Assembly: GCA_038256565.1 (NCBI GenBank)
Contig: JBBSKG010000126.1
Location: 1-5,738, forward strand
Direction of reading: 5' to 3'
DNA: 5,738 nt
DNA from: JACOTK01 sp038256565
GTDB lineage: Bacteria; Actinomycetota; Acidimicrobiia; Acidimicrobiales; CADCSY01
Positions 1-5,363 of the stretch are shown here, piece after piece. A program made the position numbers and the translations under genes. How positions within the stretch are numbered: the stretch's first letter is position 1; every line of letters begins with the position of its first letter. The notes under the pieces are model-generated. The model ran no database searches. It saw only the letters and a program-made list of their open reading frames with translations, and had not been told where the DNA came from.

Positions 1-46
1 AATGTGTTCAGCTGACCGGTACTAATCGGCCGAGGGCTTGGTTAAA
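1..46 (+). rRNA. rrl: 23S ribosomal RNA, 3' end (partial)
   Basis: The first bases carry the end of 23S rRNA: GTGTTCAGCTGACCGGTACT followed by AATCGGCCGAGGGCTTG, the conserved last helix of actinobacterial large-subunit rRNA. Only the 3' tip is inside the window. The exact mature end cannot be fixed without the 5' end of the molecule, with which it pairs; about 41-48 is likely. It is followed in the same direction by 5S rRNA, as expected for a 16S-23S-5S operon. Confidence 0.9.
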
Positions 47-139
47 TTATGCACGTGCTCGCTATTGAATGCTCAAGGAGCGTTTCTTTATTTATTAAGA
101 TCGCTTGATCTTAAAACTTCGCACAGTGGTGCAATAGAT
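47..139 (+). other. 23S-5S transcribed spacer with processing-type hairpins
   Basis: This AT-rich spacer of roughly 90 bases contains no tRNA. It holds a perfect 8-bp hairpin, TTAAGATC (95-102) and GATCTTAA (107-114) around a GCTT loop. It also holds two short 4-bp stems, GCTC/GAGC (71-74 and 78-81) and GCAC/GTGC (121-124 and 129-132). Such hairpins in rRNA spacers are commonly RNase processing sites; that role is inferred here. Confidence 0.6.
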
Positions 140-257
<118 letters not shown>

Positions 258-266
258 TATTTCGAT

Positions 267-300
267 ATAAAGGGTCCTCTTCGGAGGGCCCTTTATTCGT
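267..300 (+). terminator. Rho-independent terminator of the rRNA operon
   Basis: A perfect 11-bp stem (269-279 with 284-294, one G-T pair) closes on a C(TTCG)G tetraloop and can extend by two A-T pairs. A T-rich run (TTTATTCGTTTTC) follows. The extra-stable tetraloop and the position 12 bases after 5S make this the operon terminator. The stem begins with AAA and ends with TTT, so it could also act weakly on the opposite strand. Confidence 0.9.
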
Positions 301-307
301 TTTCGGT

Positions 308-313
308 TAGACT
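308..313 (+). promoter_or_regulatory. Likely -10 element for a leaderless TPR-protein mRNA
   Basis: TAGACT at 308-313 fits the actinobacterial TANNNT -10 pattern and lies six bases before the A of the ATG at 320. Transcription would therefore start at or next to the start codon. No Shine-Dalgarno sequence precedes this ATG, which agrees with leaderless translation. There is no recognisable -35 box; that position falls inside the rRNA terminator. Confidence 0.45.
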
Positions 314-319
314 TAGCCG

Positions 320-1189
320 ATGCCTCCCGAAAGACCCCGATCACCTACACCAAGGCGTAAGCCAGACGCCCGAACTAGGTCATGGGGTTCGGTTGCGAGG
401 CGAGGTGCCAATGAGCTGAGCGAACCTAGTACCGATTATGTAGATGTAAAACCGTCTCAGCCGCCAGAAAAACATATCGATCAATGGATTGATGAGGGTC
501 GAGTAGATGGTGAGATTGATGACGATCGACCAAAGCGTCCTTCTAATAAGAGTCGGCGTGGAGACCTGCCTCCAGAGGTAATTGATGAGGTCAGCCAAGT
601 AGTAGGTTCAGGGTTGGCAAAGCGGGTATTGAGTCGTTTAAGTGAAGCGACTTATGCTTTTCAACGAGAGCGCTGGGACGATGCACGTTCAACGCTTAGT
701 CCGCTGGTAAAGCAATATCCAGATGTCGTCGCAATTCGTGAACTTCATGGGTTGGTTCTTTACCGTATGGAACGCTGGAAGTCTGCGGCCAAGGAGTTTG
801 AAGCGGTCGCAGCGCTCAGCGGAACGCTCGATCAATTCCCCGTGATGGCAGATTGCTACCGAGCCCTTAAGCGCCACGGTGAGGTTGAGCGCCTGTGGGA
901 ACAATTGCGCCAAGGTGGAGTTGGCATCGACATCTTGACTGAAGGTCGCATTGTTACCGCTGGCTCGCGAGCAGATAACGGCAAGATCAAAGATGCGATC
1001 AGGCTTTTAGAAGAGGGGCCAGTATTAGTTCGCAAGCCCCGTGAACATCATCTTCGTCTCTGGTACGCGTTGGCCTCGACTTATGAACAAGCTGGCGATG
1101 TGCCCCGAGCCCGAGGTTTGTTCAAACAGCTCCGAACGGTTGCCCCTGATTTCGCCGACGTCGACGAACGACTAGCAAACCTGAGTTAA
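320..1189 (+). CDS. TPR-repeat protein of unknown function (289 aa)
   Basis: A soluble protein with no signal peptide or membrane segment. Residues 1-80 are rich in Pro, Arg, Asp and Ser and look disordered, with a very basic first 30 residues and an acidic stretch near 58-70. From about residue 83 on it is helical, with tetratricopeptide-like pairs. These lie at about 105-135 (ending KQYPD), 138-168 (GLVLYRMERWKSAAKEFEAV), about 172-200, and 246-278 (LWYALASTYEQAGDVPRARG, then VAPDF). These show the usual Ala/Gly/Tyr spacing and a Pro at the repeat end. TPRs normally bind other proteins, so a scaffold or partner-binding role is inferred; no enzyme motif is visible. The ATG at 320 has no Shine-Dalgarno site but sits six bases after a TANNNT box. 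Its base composition is lower in GC than the genes after position 2500. The precise function is unknown. Confidence 0.85.
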   Translation: MPPERPRSPTPRRKPDARTRSWGSVARRGANELSEPSTDYVDVKPSQPPEKHIDQWIDEGRVDGEIDDDRPKRPSNKSRRGDLPPEVIDEVSQVVGSGLAKRVLSRLSEATYAFQRERWDDARSTLSPLVKQYPDVVAIRELHGLVLYRMERWKSAAKEFEAVAALSGTLDQFPVMADCYRALKRHGEVERLWEQLRQGGVGIDILTEGRIVTAGSRADNGKIKDAIRLLEEGPVLVRKPREHHLRLWYALASTYEQAGDVPRARGLFKQLRTVAPDFADVDERLANLS

Positions 1190-1224
1190 CCCTAAGAATC
1201 CGAGATGGGTAGTTAAGGGTTGGC
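1185..1224 (+). terminator. Weak hairpin at the end of the TPR gene
   Basis: GTTAACCCT (1185-1193, overlapping the stop codon) can pair with AGGGTTGGC (1216-1224): nine pairs including two G-U, with a 22-base loop. It lacks a T-run and the loop is large, so this is at best a poor terminator or an mRNA 3'-end structure. Confidence 0.25.
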
Positions 1225-1256
1225 CGGTGGGTGACTAGACCGGTGGGTGACTAGAC
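1224..1256 (+). repeat. Perfect 16-bp tandem repeat upstream of fbaB
   Basis: CCGGTGGGTGACTAGA occurs twice in a row (1224-1239 and 1240-1255), and the next base begins a third copy. It lies 19 bases upstream of the extended -10 element of fbaB, covering the -35 area and sequence above it. It may be a recent replication-slippage duplication or a pair of binding sites for a regulator; the sequence alone does not decide between these. Confidence 0.85.
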
Positions 1257-1274
1257 TCGCCTTCAGCCATGGCT

Positions 1275-1283
1275 TGATAATAT
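1275..1283 (+). promoter_or_regulatory. Extended -10 promoter of fbaB
   Basis: TGATAATAT has the TGn extension followed by the -10 hexamer TAATAT (1278-1283), which predicts a start near 1290 and a leader of about 30 bases that retains the ribosome binding site. No good -35 hexamer is found 17 bases upstream, which is typical when an extended -10 is used. Confidence 0.5.
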
Positions 1284-1306
1284 CGAGAGCCTTCCGGTAA
1301 CAGATC

Positions 1307-1312
1307 GAGGAG
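1307..1312 (+). promoter_or_regulatory. Ribosome binding site deciding the fbaB start
   Basis: GAGGAG at 1307-1312 lies seven bases before the ATG at 1320. This is ideal spacing and favours that ATG over the adjoining in-frame TTG at 1317. Confidence 0.8.
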
Positions 1313-1319
1313 TTATTTG

Positions 1320-2372
1320 ATGGATATTCAAACCATTCTTGGCCCTGATGCTGAGAACTTGCTGGCTCATGAGTCAAAGGGCATTCCGAAGGAAGACTTG
1401 ATTTTGCCTGGTGGCGATTTCATTGATCGAGTCGTTGCGGGTACCGATCGCTCGCCACAAGTTCTTCGTAATCTTCAGTCACTTTTCGATCATGGTCGTC
1501 TCGGTGGCACGGGTTATGTATCGATCTTGCCCGTCGACCAAGGCATCGAGCATTCAGCTGCAGCTTCGTTTGCTCCAAACCCTCGTTACTTTGACCCAAA
1601 GAACATTGTGGAATTGGCAATTGAGGGCGGGTGCAATGCAGTTGCTTCCACCTTTGGGGTACTGGGATCGATGTCTCGTCGTTATGCCCACAAGATTCCA
1701 TTCATTGTGAAGCTCAACCACAACGAGTTGATGACCTTTCCGAACAAGTTCGACCAGATCATGTTCGGTTCGGTAGATCAGGCGTATGACCTTGGTGCAG
1801 CTGGCGTTGGCGCGACGATTTATTTTGGTTCAGACGAGGCAACTCGCCAGATCGTTGAAGTGCACGAGGCCTTCTCGGCGGCGCACCAGCTTGGCATGTT
1901 CACGGTGCTGTGGTGTTACCTGCGCAATCCGGGGTTCGTTGTAGATGGCACCGATTACCATGTTGCGGCAGATCTCACGGGCCAAGCCAATCACATCGGC
2001 GTCACCATTGAGGCAGACATCATCAAGCAGAAGCTTCCTGAGAACAACGGTGGCTACAACGCACTGCCCAAGTACGGCAAGACCTCCAAGTTGGTCTATG
2101 AGACGCTCACGACCGATCATCCGATCGACCTGACGCGTTGGCAACTGGCCAATTGCTATATGGGTCGTTCACCGCTGATCAACAGTGGTGGCGCTTCGTC
2201 GGGCGAGTCGGATCTTGCCGAGGCCGTCCGCACTGCGGTCATCAACAAGCGAGCGGGTGGTTCGGGCCTCATCTCGGGTCGCAAGGCATTCCAACGCCCC
2301 ACGAACGAGGGCATTGCACTTCTGAACGCCATCCAAGACGTCTATCTGGACCCCGCAGTCACCATCGCTTAG
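1320..2372 (+). CDS. fbaB: Class I fructose-bisphosphate aldolase (DhnA/FbaB family)
   Basis: Cytoplasmic glycolysis/gluconeogenesis enzyme that cleaves fructose 1,6-bisphosphate to dihydroxyacetone phosphate and glyceraldehyde 3-phosphate, or condenses them. It uses a Schiff base instead of zinc. At 350 residues it matches E. coli FbaB in length and aligns almost end to end. Shared blocks include GTGYVSILPVDQGIEHSA (64-81), FDPKNIVELAIEGGCNAVAS (91-110), FIVKLNHNE (128-136), GATIYFGS (164-171), DYHVAADLTGQANH (212-225), ADIIKQK (232-238), RWQLANCYMG (273-282), INSGG (287-291), AVINKRAGGSGLI (306-318) and a terminal VYLDPAVTIA. Lys236 in ADIIKQK is the expected Schiff-base lysine. A one- to two-residue insertion is seen near NALPKYGK (247-254) relative to E. 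coli. It appears to be transcribed alone from its own extended -10 promoter; a 150-base gap separates it from the next open frame and no strong terminator is seen. The family assignment is very secure. Confidence 0.97.
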   Translation: MDIQTILGPDAENLLAHESKGIPKEDLILPGGDFIDRVVAGTDRSPQVLRNLQSLFDHGRLGGTGYVSILPVDQGIEHSAAASFAPNPRYFDPKNIVELAIEGGCNAVASTFGVLGSMSRRYAHKIPFIVKLNHNELMTFPNKFDQIMFGSVDQAYDLGAAGVGATIYFGSDEATRQIVEVHEAFSAAHQLGMFTVLWCYLRNPGFVVDGTDYHVAADLTGQANHIGVTIEADIIKQKLPENNGGYNALPKYGKTSKLVYETLTTDHPIDLTRWQLANCYMGRSPLINSGGASSGESDLAEAVRTAVINKRAGGSGLISGRKAFQRPTNEGIALLNAIQDVYLDPAVTIA

Positions 2373-2523
2373 AGTGTCCTCCATTTTCCTCTCGCATTGC
2401 GTGGTTCCCCACATCCAGCGATAAGGACGATCGGAATCAAGCACACGAGGCCAAGATGGAACAGACGGGTACGTCGAGCTGCCGGCGTGGCCGATTCCGT
2501 GGTGCCCACTTGATCTATGGGCA

Positions 2524-3465
2524 ATGGGCCTATTCTCGACGGCTGTGAATCTTCCGGCAAAACGAGACTTGCGCTTGATGGCCACTGATCTTCGCCCGCC
2601 GGGCGTGTGTGGGTTCATCGCTGCAGCCGTGCCCGTTGGGTCGGTACTTGTGATGGACCCCATTGGCTTGGCACCTTTCGGTCCGGCAAAGTGGGCGGTT
2701 GTCAGCTCGCTCGTCTTGGCCCTCGGCGCTTGTGTCCTGGGCCGTCGCACAACGTCCGCTCGCCTCCCTTTGGTGTTGTGGGGCGTATTTCTTCTTGTGG
2801 CAGGTTCCTCGGCGGCGGTGGGCGTCGACCCGCTCTATGCATGGACGGGGACACCCGAACGACATTTTGGCGTTATCGCCTGGGTCCTCTGCGCGGTGGC
2901 GTTCGCTTCGGGCCGCGTACTCAGCCATAGCGAGATTCGCCTCTTTGCCCATGCGGCCGCCATTGTCACCGGACTTGTGGGGGCATGGGCAGTGGCAGAA
3001 GCGTTGGGGTGGCACCCCATTGCGCTCAACGGCATCGGCGATCGACCAGGAGCATCTTTCGGCTCCTCAGCCTATCTGGGGGCTGCATTGGCGCTGTTGT
3101 GCCCGGCTGCAACCGGGCTTGCCTTCGCTAGGCGTTCCACGCTCTTGGCCACCGCTGCTGTTACAGGTTGGGTGGCTCTGGTGCTGACTGGTGCCCGTGC
3201 GTCATGGGTCGGGGCGATCATGGCCGCGCTCGTATGGGCATTGGCGAGACGAGTGCCGGTTACCTCGAAGACCCCCGCAACCGGCAACTCGATCATGCGT
3301 CCTCCCATCAGGAGGCGATCGATCCGTTCCGTGAACACGACGTCGACGCCCACCGAGGCGATGCGCAAGATGTCGAACTCGATCGACTCCGAGGGGCCCA
3401 CGATCATGGAGACAAGACTGCGGATGGCATCAAGTCCCTGGGCGGCCGGCATGGGGATGTTGTGA
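2524..3465 (+). pseudogene. Truncated O-antigen ligase/polymerase-like membrane protein, fused to antisense sequence
   Basis: The 313-residue open frame has two parts. Residues about 28-242 form a polytopic membrane protein with around eight hydrophobic helices (about 29-46, 56-73, 81-99, 113-130, 141-160, 183-202, 207-223, 226-241). It carries signatures of the Wzy/WaaL O-antigen ligase-like family: VDPLYAWTGTPERHFGVIAW after helix 3, DRPGASFGSSAYLGAALAL (173-191), and the LTGARASWVG start of the last helix. Family members usually run 400 or more residues with a large periplasmic loop and further helices; these are missing. Residues about 243-313 are Arg/Ser/Thr-rich, non-membranous and encoded on the strand opposite a broken epoxide hydrolase gene, so they are not native. 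The start is uncertain: ATG 2524 is the first after an in-frame stop at 2422 but has no Shine-Dalgarno site, and ATG 2578 (MATDLRPPG) also fits. The native protein would act in surface glycan assembly; the remnant is probably non-functional. Confidence 0.72.
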
Positions 3466-3580
3466 TAGATGCCGCCTCGGTGAACCAGCTCAGGATCTCC
3501 TCGATGTCCCGGCGGGCCCACACGGCACAGAACTCCCTGACAACGGCTTGCGAGGAAACGGATTCGGGCTGAGAGGTCAC
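3250..3580 (-). pseudogene. Limonene-1,2-epoxide-hydrolase-like protein, frameshifted and 3'-truncated
   Basis: Reading on the minus strand from GTG 3580, which is preceded by AAGGAG (3593-3588) with seven bases between, the frame gives MTSQPESVSSQAVV and then VWARRDIEEILSWFTEAA. Near 3468-3474 the family sequence jumps to another frame and continues YHNIPMPAAQGLDAIRSL, then FTERIDRLLMGGRMIELP and VAGVFEVTGTR. One missing base there explains the shift; the first frame stops at 3404. LEH enzymes open epoxides in an NTF2/SnoaL-like fold. The visible Tyr-His-Asn and Arg-Ile-Asp match their Tyr53/Asn55 and Arg99/Asp101 positions. The WRDYFD-type end, which carries the third catalytic residue (Asp132 in the Rhodococcus enzyme), is absent because the sequence runs into the membrane-protein gene near 3250. 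It sits 13 bases after the Ddn-family gene and was evidently co-transcribed with it. Mycobacterial EphG-like proteins are relatives. Confidence 0.75.
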
Positions 3581-3587
3581 GGGGCTG

Positions 3588-3593
3588 CTCCTT
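3588..3593 (-). promoter_or_regulatory. Ribosome binding site of the broken epoxide hydrolase
   Basis: On the minus strand AAGGAG (3593-3588) follows directly on the TAG stop of the upstream oxidoreductase (3596-3594) and is seven bases before GTG 3580. It fixes the true start of the hydrolase remnant and implies translation in one operon. Confidence 0.7.
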
Positions 3594-4010
3594 CTACCTG
3601 GAGCGTTCGAGGACGATGACGGGGATCTCCCTGGTGGTGTTGGCTTCGTACTCCGCTAACTGGGGCATGGCCGCTTTTTGGGCGTTCCAGAAACGTGCCC
3701 GTTCTTCACCTGCGGTGATGCTTGCCTTCACATCGATGGTCTCGGTTCCGTGCTCGATGGTCACCTTGGGTTGAGAGACGAGATTGTTGAAACACGCTGG
3801 ATTCTGCGGTGCTCCCCCGAAAGAGGCGAAGACCACGAAGTTGTCGTTGTCAGGTAGGTACACGAGCGGGTTGATCCGCTCGATGCCCGTCTTGGTTCCG
3901 GTCGTGTGCAGGAGCAGCATGGGAGCGCCCTCAAACGGTCCGCCGCATTTGCCGCTATTGGCCCGAAACTCCTCGATGACTTTCTGGTTCCATGCGTTGA
4001 CGGCTTCCAT
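3594..4010 (-). CDS. Ddn-family deazaflavin (F420)-dependent nitroreductase/oxidoreductase
   Basis: A 138-residue protein of the deazaflavin-dependent nitroreductase family (Ddn of Mycobacterium tuberculosis), small split-beta-barrel proteins that use the F420 cofactor. Many members have unknown natural substrates; some reduce quinones or nitro compounds. It shows the full family pattern: N-terminal helix WNQKVIEEFRANSGKCGGPF (7-26), EGAPMLLLHTTGTKTG (27-42), NPLVYLPD (47-54), FASFGGAPQNPACFNNL (61-77), VTIEHGTE (83-90), GEER (101-104), and C-terminal YEANTTREIPVIVLER (121-136). The usual Trp after NPA is Cys here (NPACF). There is no signal peptide, and the length is normal. GAGGAG (4026-4021) precedes the ATG by ten bases. 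It is the first gene of a two-gene operon with the epoxide hydrolase remnant and is divergent from the protease gene. Its presence implies the organism makes F420. Confidence 0.93.
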   Translation of the reverse strand: MEAVNAWNQKVIEEFRANSGKCGGPFEGAPMLLLHTTGTKTGIERINPLVYLPDNDNFVVFASFGGAPQNPACFNNLVSQPKVTIEHGTETIDVKASITAGEERARFWNAQKAAMPQLAEYEANTTREIPVIVLERSR

Positions 4011-4046
4011 GGTGGCTTCACTCCTCGATCGACGGGAAAGCGGCAG

Positions 4047-4075
4047 AGTTTATATATGCGTCGATTACCTGTCGA
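4047..4075 (-). promoter_or_regulatory. Promoter of the Ddn-family operon
   Basis: On the minus strand TCGACA (4075-4070) and TAAACT (4052-4047) are 17 bases apart. They resemble -35 and TANNNT -10 boxes and predict a start near 4040 and a leader of about 30 bases that includes the GAGGAG ribosome binding site. An overlapping TATATA/TATAAA stretch makes the exact -10 uncertain. Confidence 0.5.
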
Positions 4076-4194
4076 GCGTGGGATCGGGATGGCTAACTTC
4101 ATGCAGGTATGGCACCCCAAGCGGCTACGAGGTGACGTCTCCGTCACTGTCATTGCCTGTATCAACGTCGCTCGTTGGCCCTCTTCTCCTGTGA

Positions 4195-4214
4195 TGGCCC
4201 TAATCGACGGGCCA
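4195..4214. promoter_or_regulatory. Inverted repeat in front of the protease gene
   Basis: TGGCCC (4195-4200) and GGGCCA (4209-4214) form a perfect 6-bp inverted repeat around eight bases (TAATCGAC). It ends ten bases before the protease ribosome binding site. It could be an operator half-site pair or an mRNA leader hairpin; a rough -10-like TAAT lies in its centre. No convincing -35/-10 pair for the protease was found elsewhere in 4011-4236. Confidence 0.3.
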
Positions 4215-4223
4215 CTAAGATGC

Positions 4224-4230
4224 AGAGGAG
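4224..4230 (+). promoter_or_regulatory. Ribosome binding site of the M4 protease
   Basis: AGAGGAG at 4224-4230, six bases before ATG 4237, is a strong Shine-Dalgarno site and fixes the start, showing that the protein begins without a signal peptide. Confidence 0.8.
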
Positions 4231-4236
4231 ACTGCC

Positions 4237-5319
4237 ATGACGTCATCGACCAATTCATGCCGACATCCGATTCACTGCCTGGTCCCGCCTCAGATGCTCG
4301 AACGCATTGCCGAGAACGGCTCGCAGGCTCAGCGCCGCTGGGCGTTGGACACCCTGACACGGGACAACTCGTTGCGTATGGCCCGCGTGCAGAACATGCA
4401 ATACCGAGCGAGCGGCCCTCGTCGAGCCGACATATTGACCGAGGCACTTACTGGTATGCCACGCCGAACGATTCGTACGGCGCAGAACACCGAAAATGTG
4501 GAGGGTCCGGTTGTTCGTGGCGAGGGCGATCCGGCAACCGGCGATGTGGCCGTCGACGAAGCATACGATGGCTTGGGTGCCACCTATGACTTTTTCTGGG
4601 ACATCTTTGAGCGCGATTCCATCGATGGTGATGGTCTTCCACTGCGAGCCGTAGTGCACTTTGGTCAGCAGTACGACAACGCTTTTTGGGATGGCCAACG
4701 CATGGTCTTTGGTGACGGTGATGGCGAGTTGTTCCTTCGTTTCACCAAGAGCCTCGATGTGATCGGTCACGAACTCGCCCACGGGGTGACCGAGGATGAG
4801 GCGGGTTTGGAGTACTGGGGCCAGTCGGGTGCCCTGAACGAGTCGATGTCCGATGTCTTTGGCTCCATGGTGAAACAGCACAAGCTGAACCAACGCGCTG
4901 ATGAGGCCGACTGGCTGATCGGCGGCGACCTGTTGGCGCCGGGGGTCAACGGCATTGCGTTGCGGTCGATGGCGAACCCCGGCACGGCATACGACGACCC
5001 GGTTTTGGGCCAAGACCCTCAGCCAGGCCACATGAACAAATACGTGGTGACCATGTCTGACAACGGCGGGGTCCACATAAACTCCGGCATTCCCAACAAG
5101 GCTTTCCATACCGTGGCCATAGCGCTCGGTGGGTATGCCTGGGAGCGTGCAGGCGAGATCTGGTACGAGGCGCTGCGTGACAGCCGGATCAAACCACGTG
5201 CGCGGTTCCGCACGTTCGCCAGGGCCACGGAGCGGGCATCTGCTCGGCTGTATGGTGAGGGAAGTGTCGAAGCCAAAGCCGTCGCCGACGGATGGGGTGC
5301 TGTTGGCATCGAGTTGTGA
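4237..5319 (+). CDS. Protealysin-like M4 (thermolysin family) metalloprotease
   Basis: A zinc endopeptidase of 360 residues. HELAH (178-182) supplies two zinc histidines and catalytic Glu179. NESMSD (201-206) supplies the third ligand Glu202 and Asp206. Tyr193 in LEYW matches thermolysin Tyr157. NGGVHINSGIPNKAF (276-290) contains the transition-state His280. The two-domain M4 order is intact to the C-terminal GVGIEL-type end (GAVGIEL). The N-terminus is a short propeptide of about 50 residues with CLVPPQMLERIAENGS (14-29), as in protealysin-type M4 enzymes, in place of the long FTP propeptide and signal peptide of secreted thermolysins. The family's members are made in the cytoplasm and mature autocatalytically. 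Cys14, just before PPQ, may bind the active-site zinc (inference). No membrane segment is seen. The next gene, 44 bases downstream, encodes an emfourin-type inhibitor of such proteases, so the pair is surely one operon. Its physiological substrate is unknown. Confidence 0.95.
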   Translation: MTSSTNSCRHPIHCLVPPQMLERIAENGSQAQRRWALDTLTRDNSLRMARVQNMQYRASGPRRADILTEALTGMPRRTIRTAQNTENVEGPVVRGEGDPATGDVAVDEAYDGLGATYDFFWDIFERDSIDGDGLPLRAVVHFGQQYDNAFWDGQRMVFGDGDGELFLRFTKSLDVIGHELAHGVTEDEAGLEYWGQSGALNESMSDVFGSMVKQHKLNQRADEADWLIGGDLLAPGVNGIALRSMANPGTAYDDPVLGQDPQPGHMNKYVVTMSDNGGVHINSGIPNKAFHTVAIALGGYAWERAGEIWYEALRDSRIKPRARFRTFARATERASARLYGEGSVEAKAVADGWGAVGIEL

Positions 5320-5330
5320 GCACCCGGCCG

Positions 5331-5358
5331 TGAGGATCAGGCGTTGAGGATCAGGAGT
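5331..5358 (+). repeat. 14-bp tandem repeat carrying the inhibitor's ribosome binding site
   Basis: TGAGGATCAGGCGT (5331-5344) is followed directly by TGAGGATCAGGAGT (5345-5358), 13 of 14 bases identical. The single difference (C to A) turns AGGCG into AGGAG, the Shine-Dalgarno site (5353-5357) six bases before the GTG at 5364. The repeat fills most of the 44-base gap between protease and inhibitor genes. Confidence 0.85.
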
Positions 5359-5363
5359 GTGGT

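Noticed and set aside
1317..1319. TTG as the fbaB start
   Set aside because: The adjoining ATG at 1320 has ideal spacing to GAGGAG and matches the N-terminus of E. coli FbaB (MTDI/MDIQ).
2373..2523. Terminator or small gene between fbaB and the membrane-protein gene
   Set aside because: Only a 4-bp hairpin GTGG/CCAC (2401-2412) without a T-run is present, and no open frame with a ribosome binding site or family pattern was found.
3072..3521. Minus-strand open frame starting at an ATG at 3521 (MGPPGHRGD...)
   Set aside because: Its first residues come from reading the hydrolase in the wrong frame before the frameshift, and everything past about 3250 is antisense to the membrane-protein gene. 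The real gene starts at GTG 3580.
3906..4589. Plus-strand open frame spanning the divergent intergenic region
   Set aside because: It runs antisense through the Ddn-family gene and out of frame into the protease; composition (many Arg/Cys/Gly) is shadow-like and there is no start signal at an internal ATG such as 4090.
4255..5109. Long minus-strand open frame (284 codons) opposite the M4 protease
   Set aside because: It lies wholly antisense to a gene with intact catalytic motifs, has no family pattern and no ribosome binding site; it is a codon-bias shadow.
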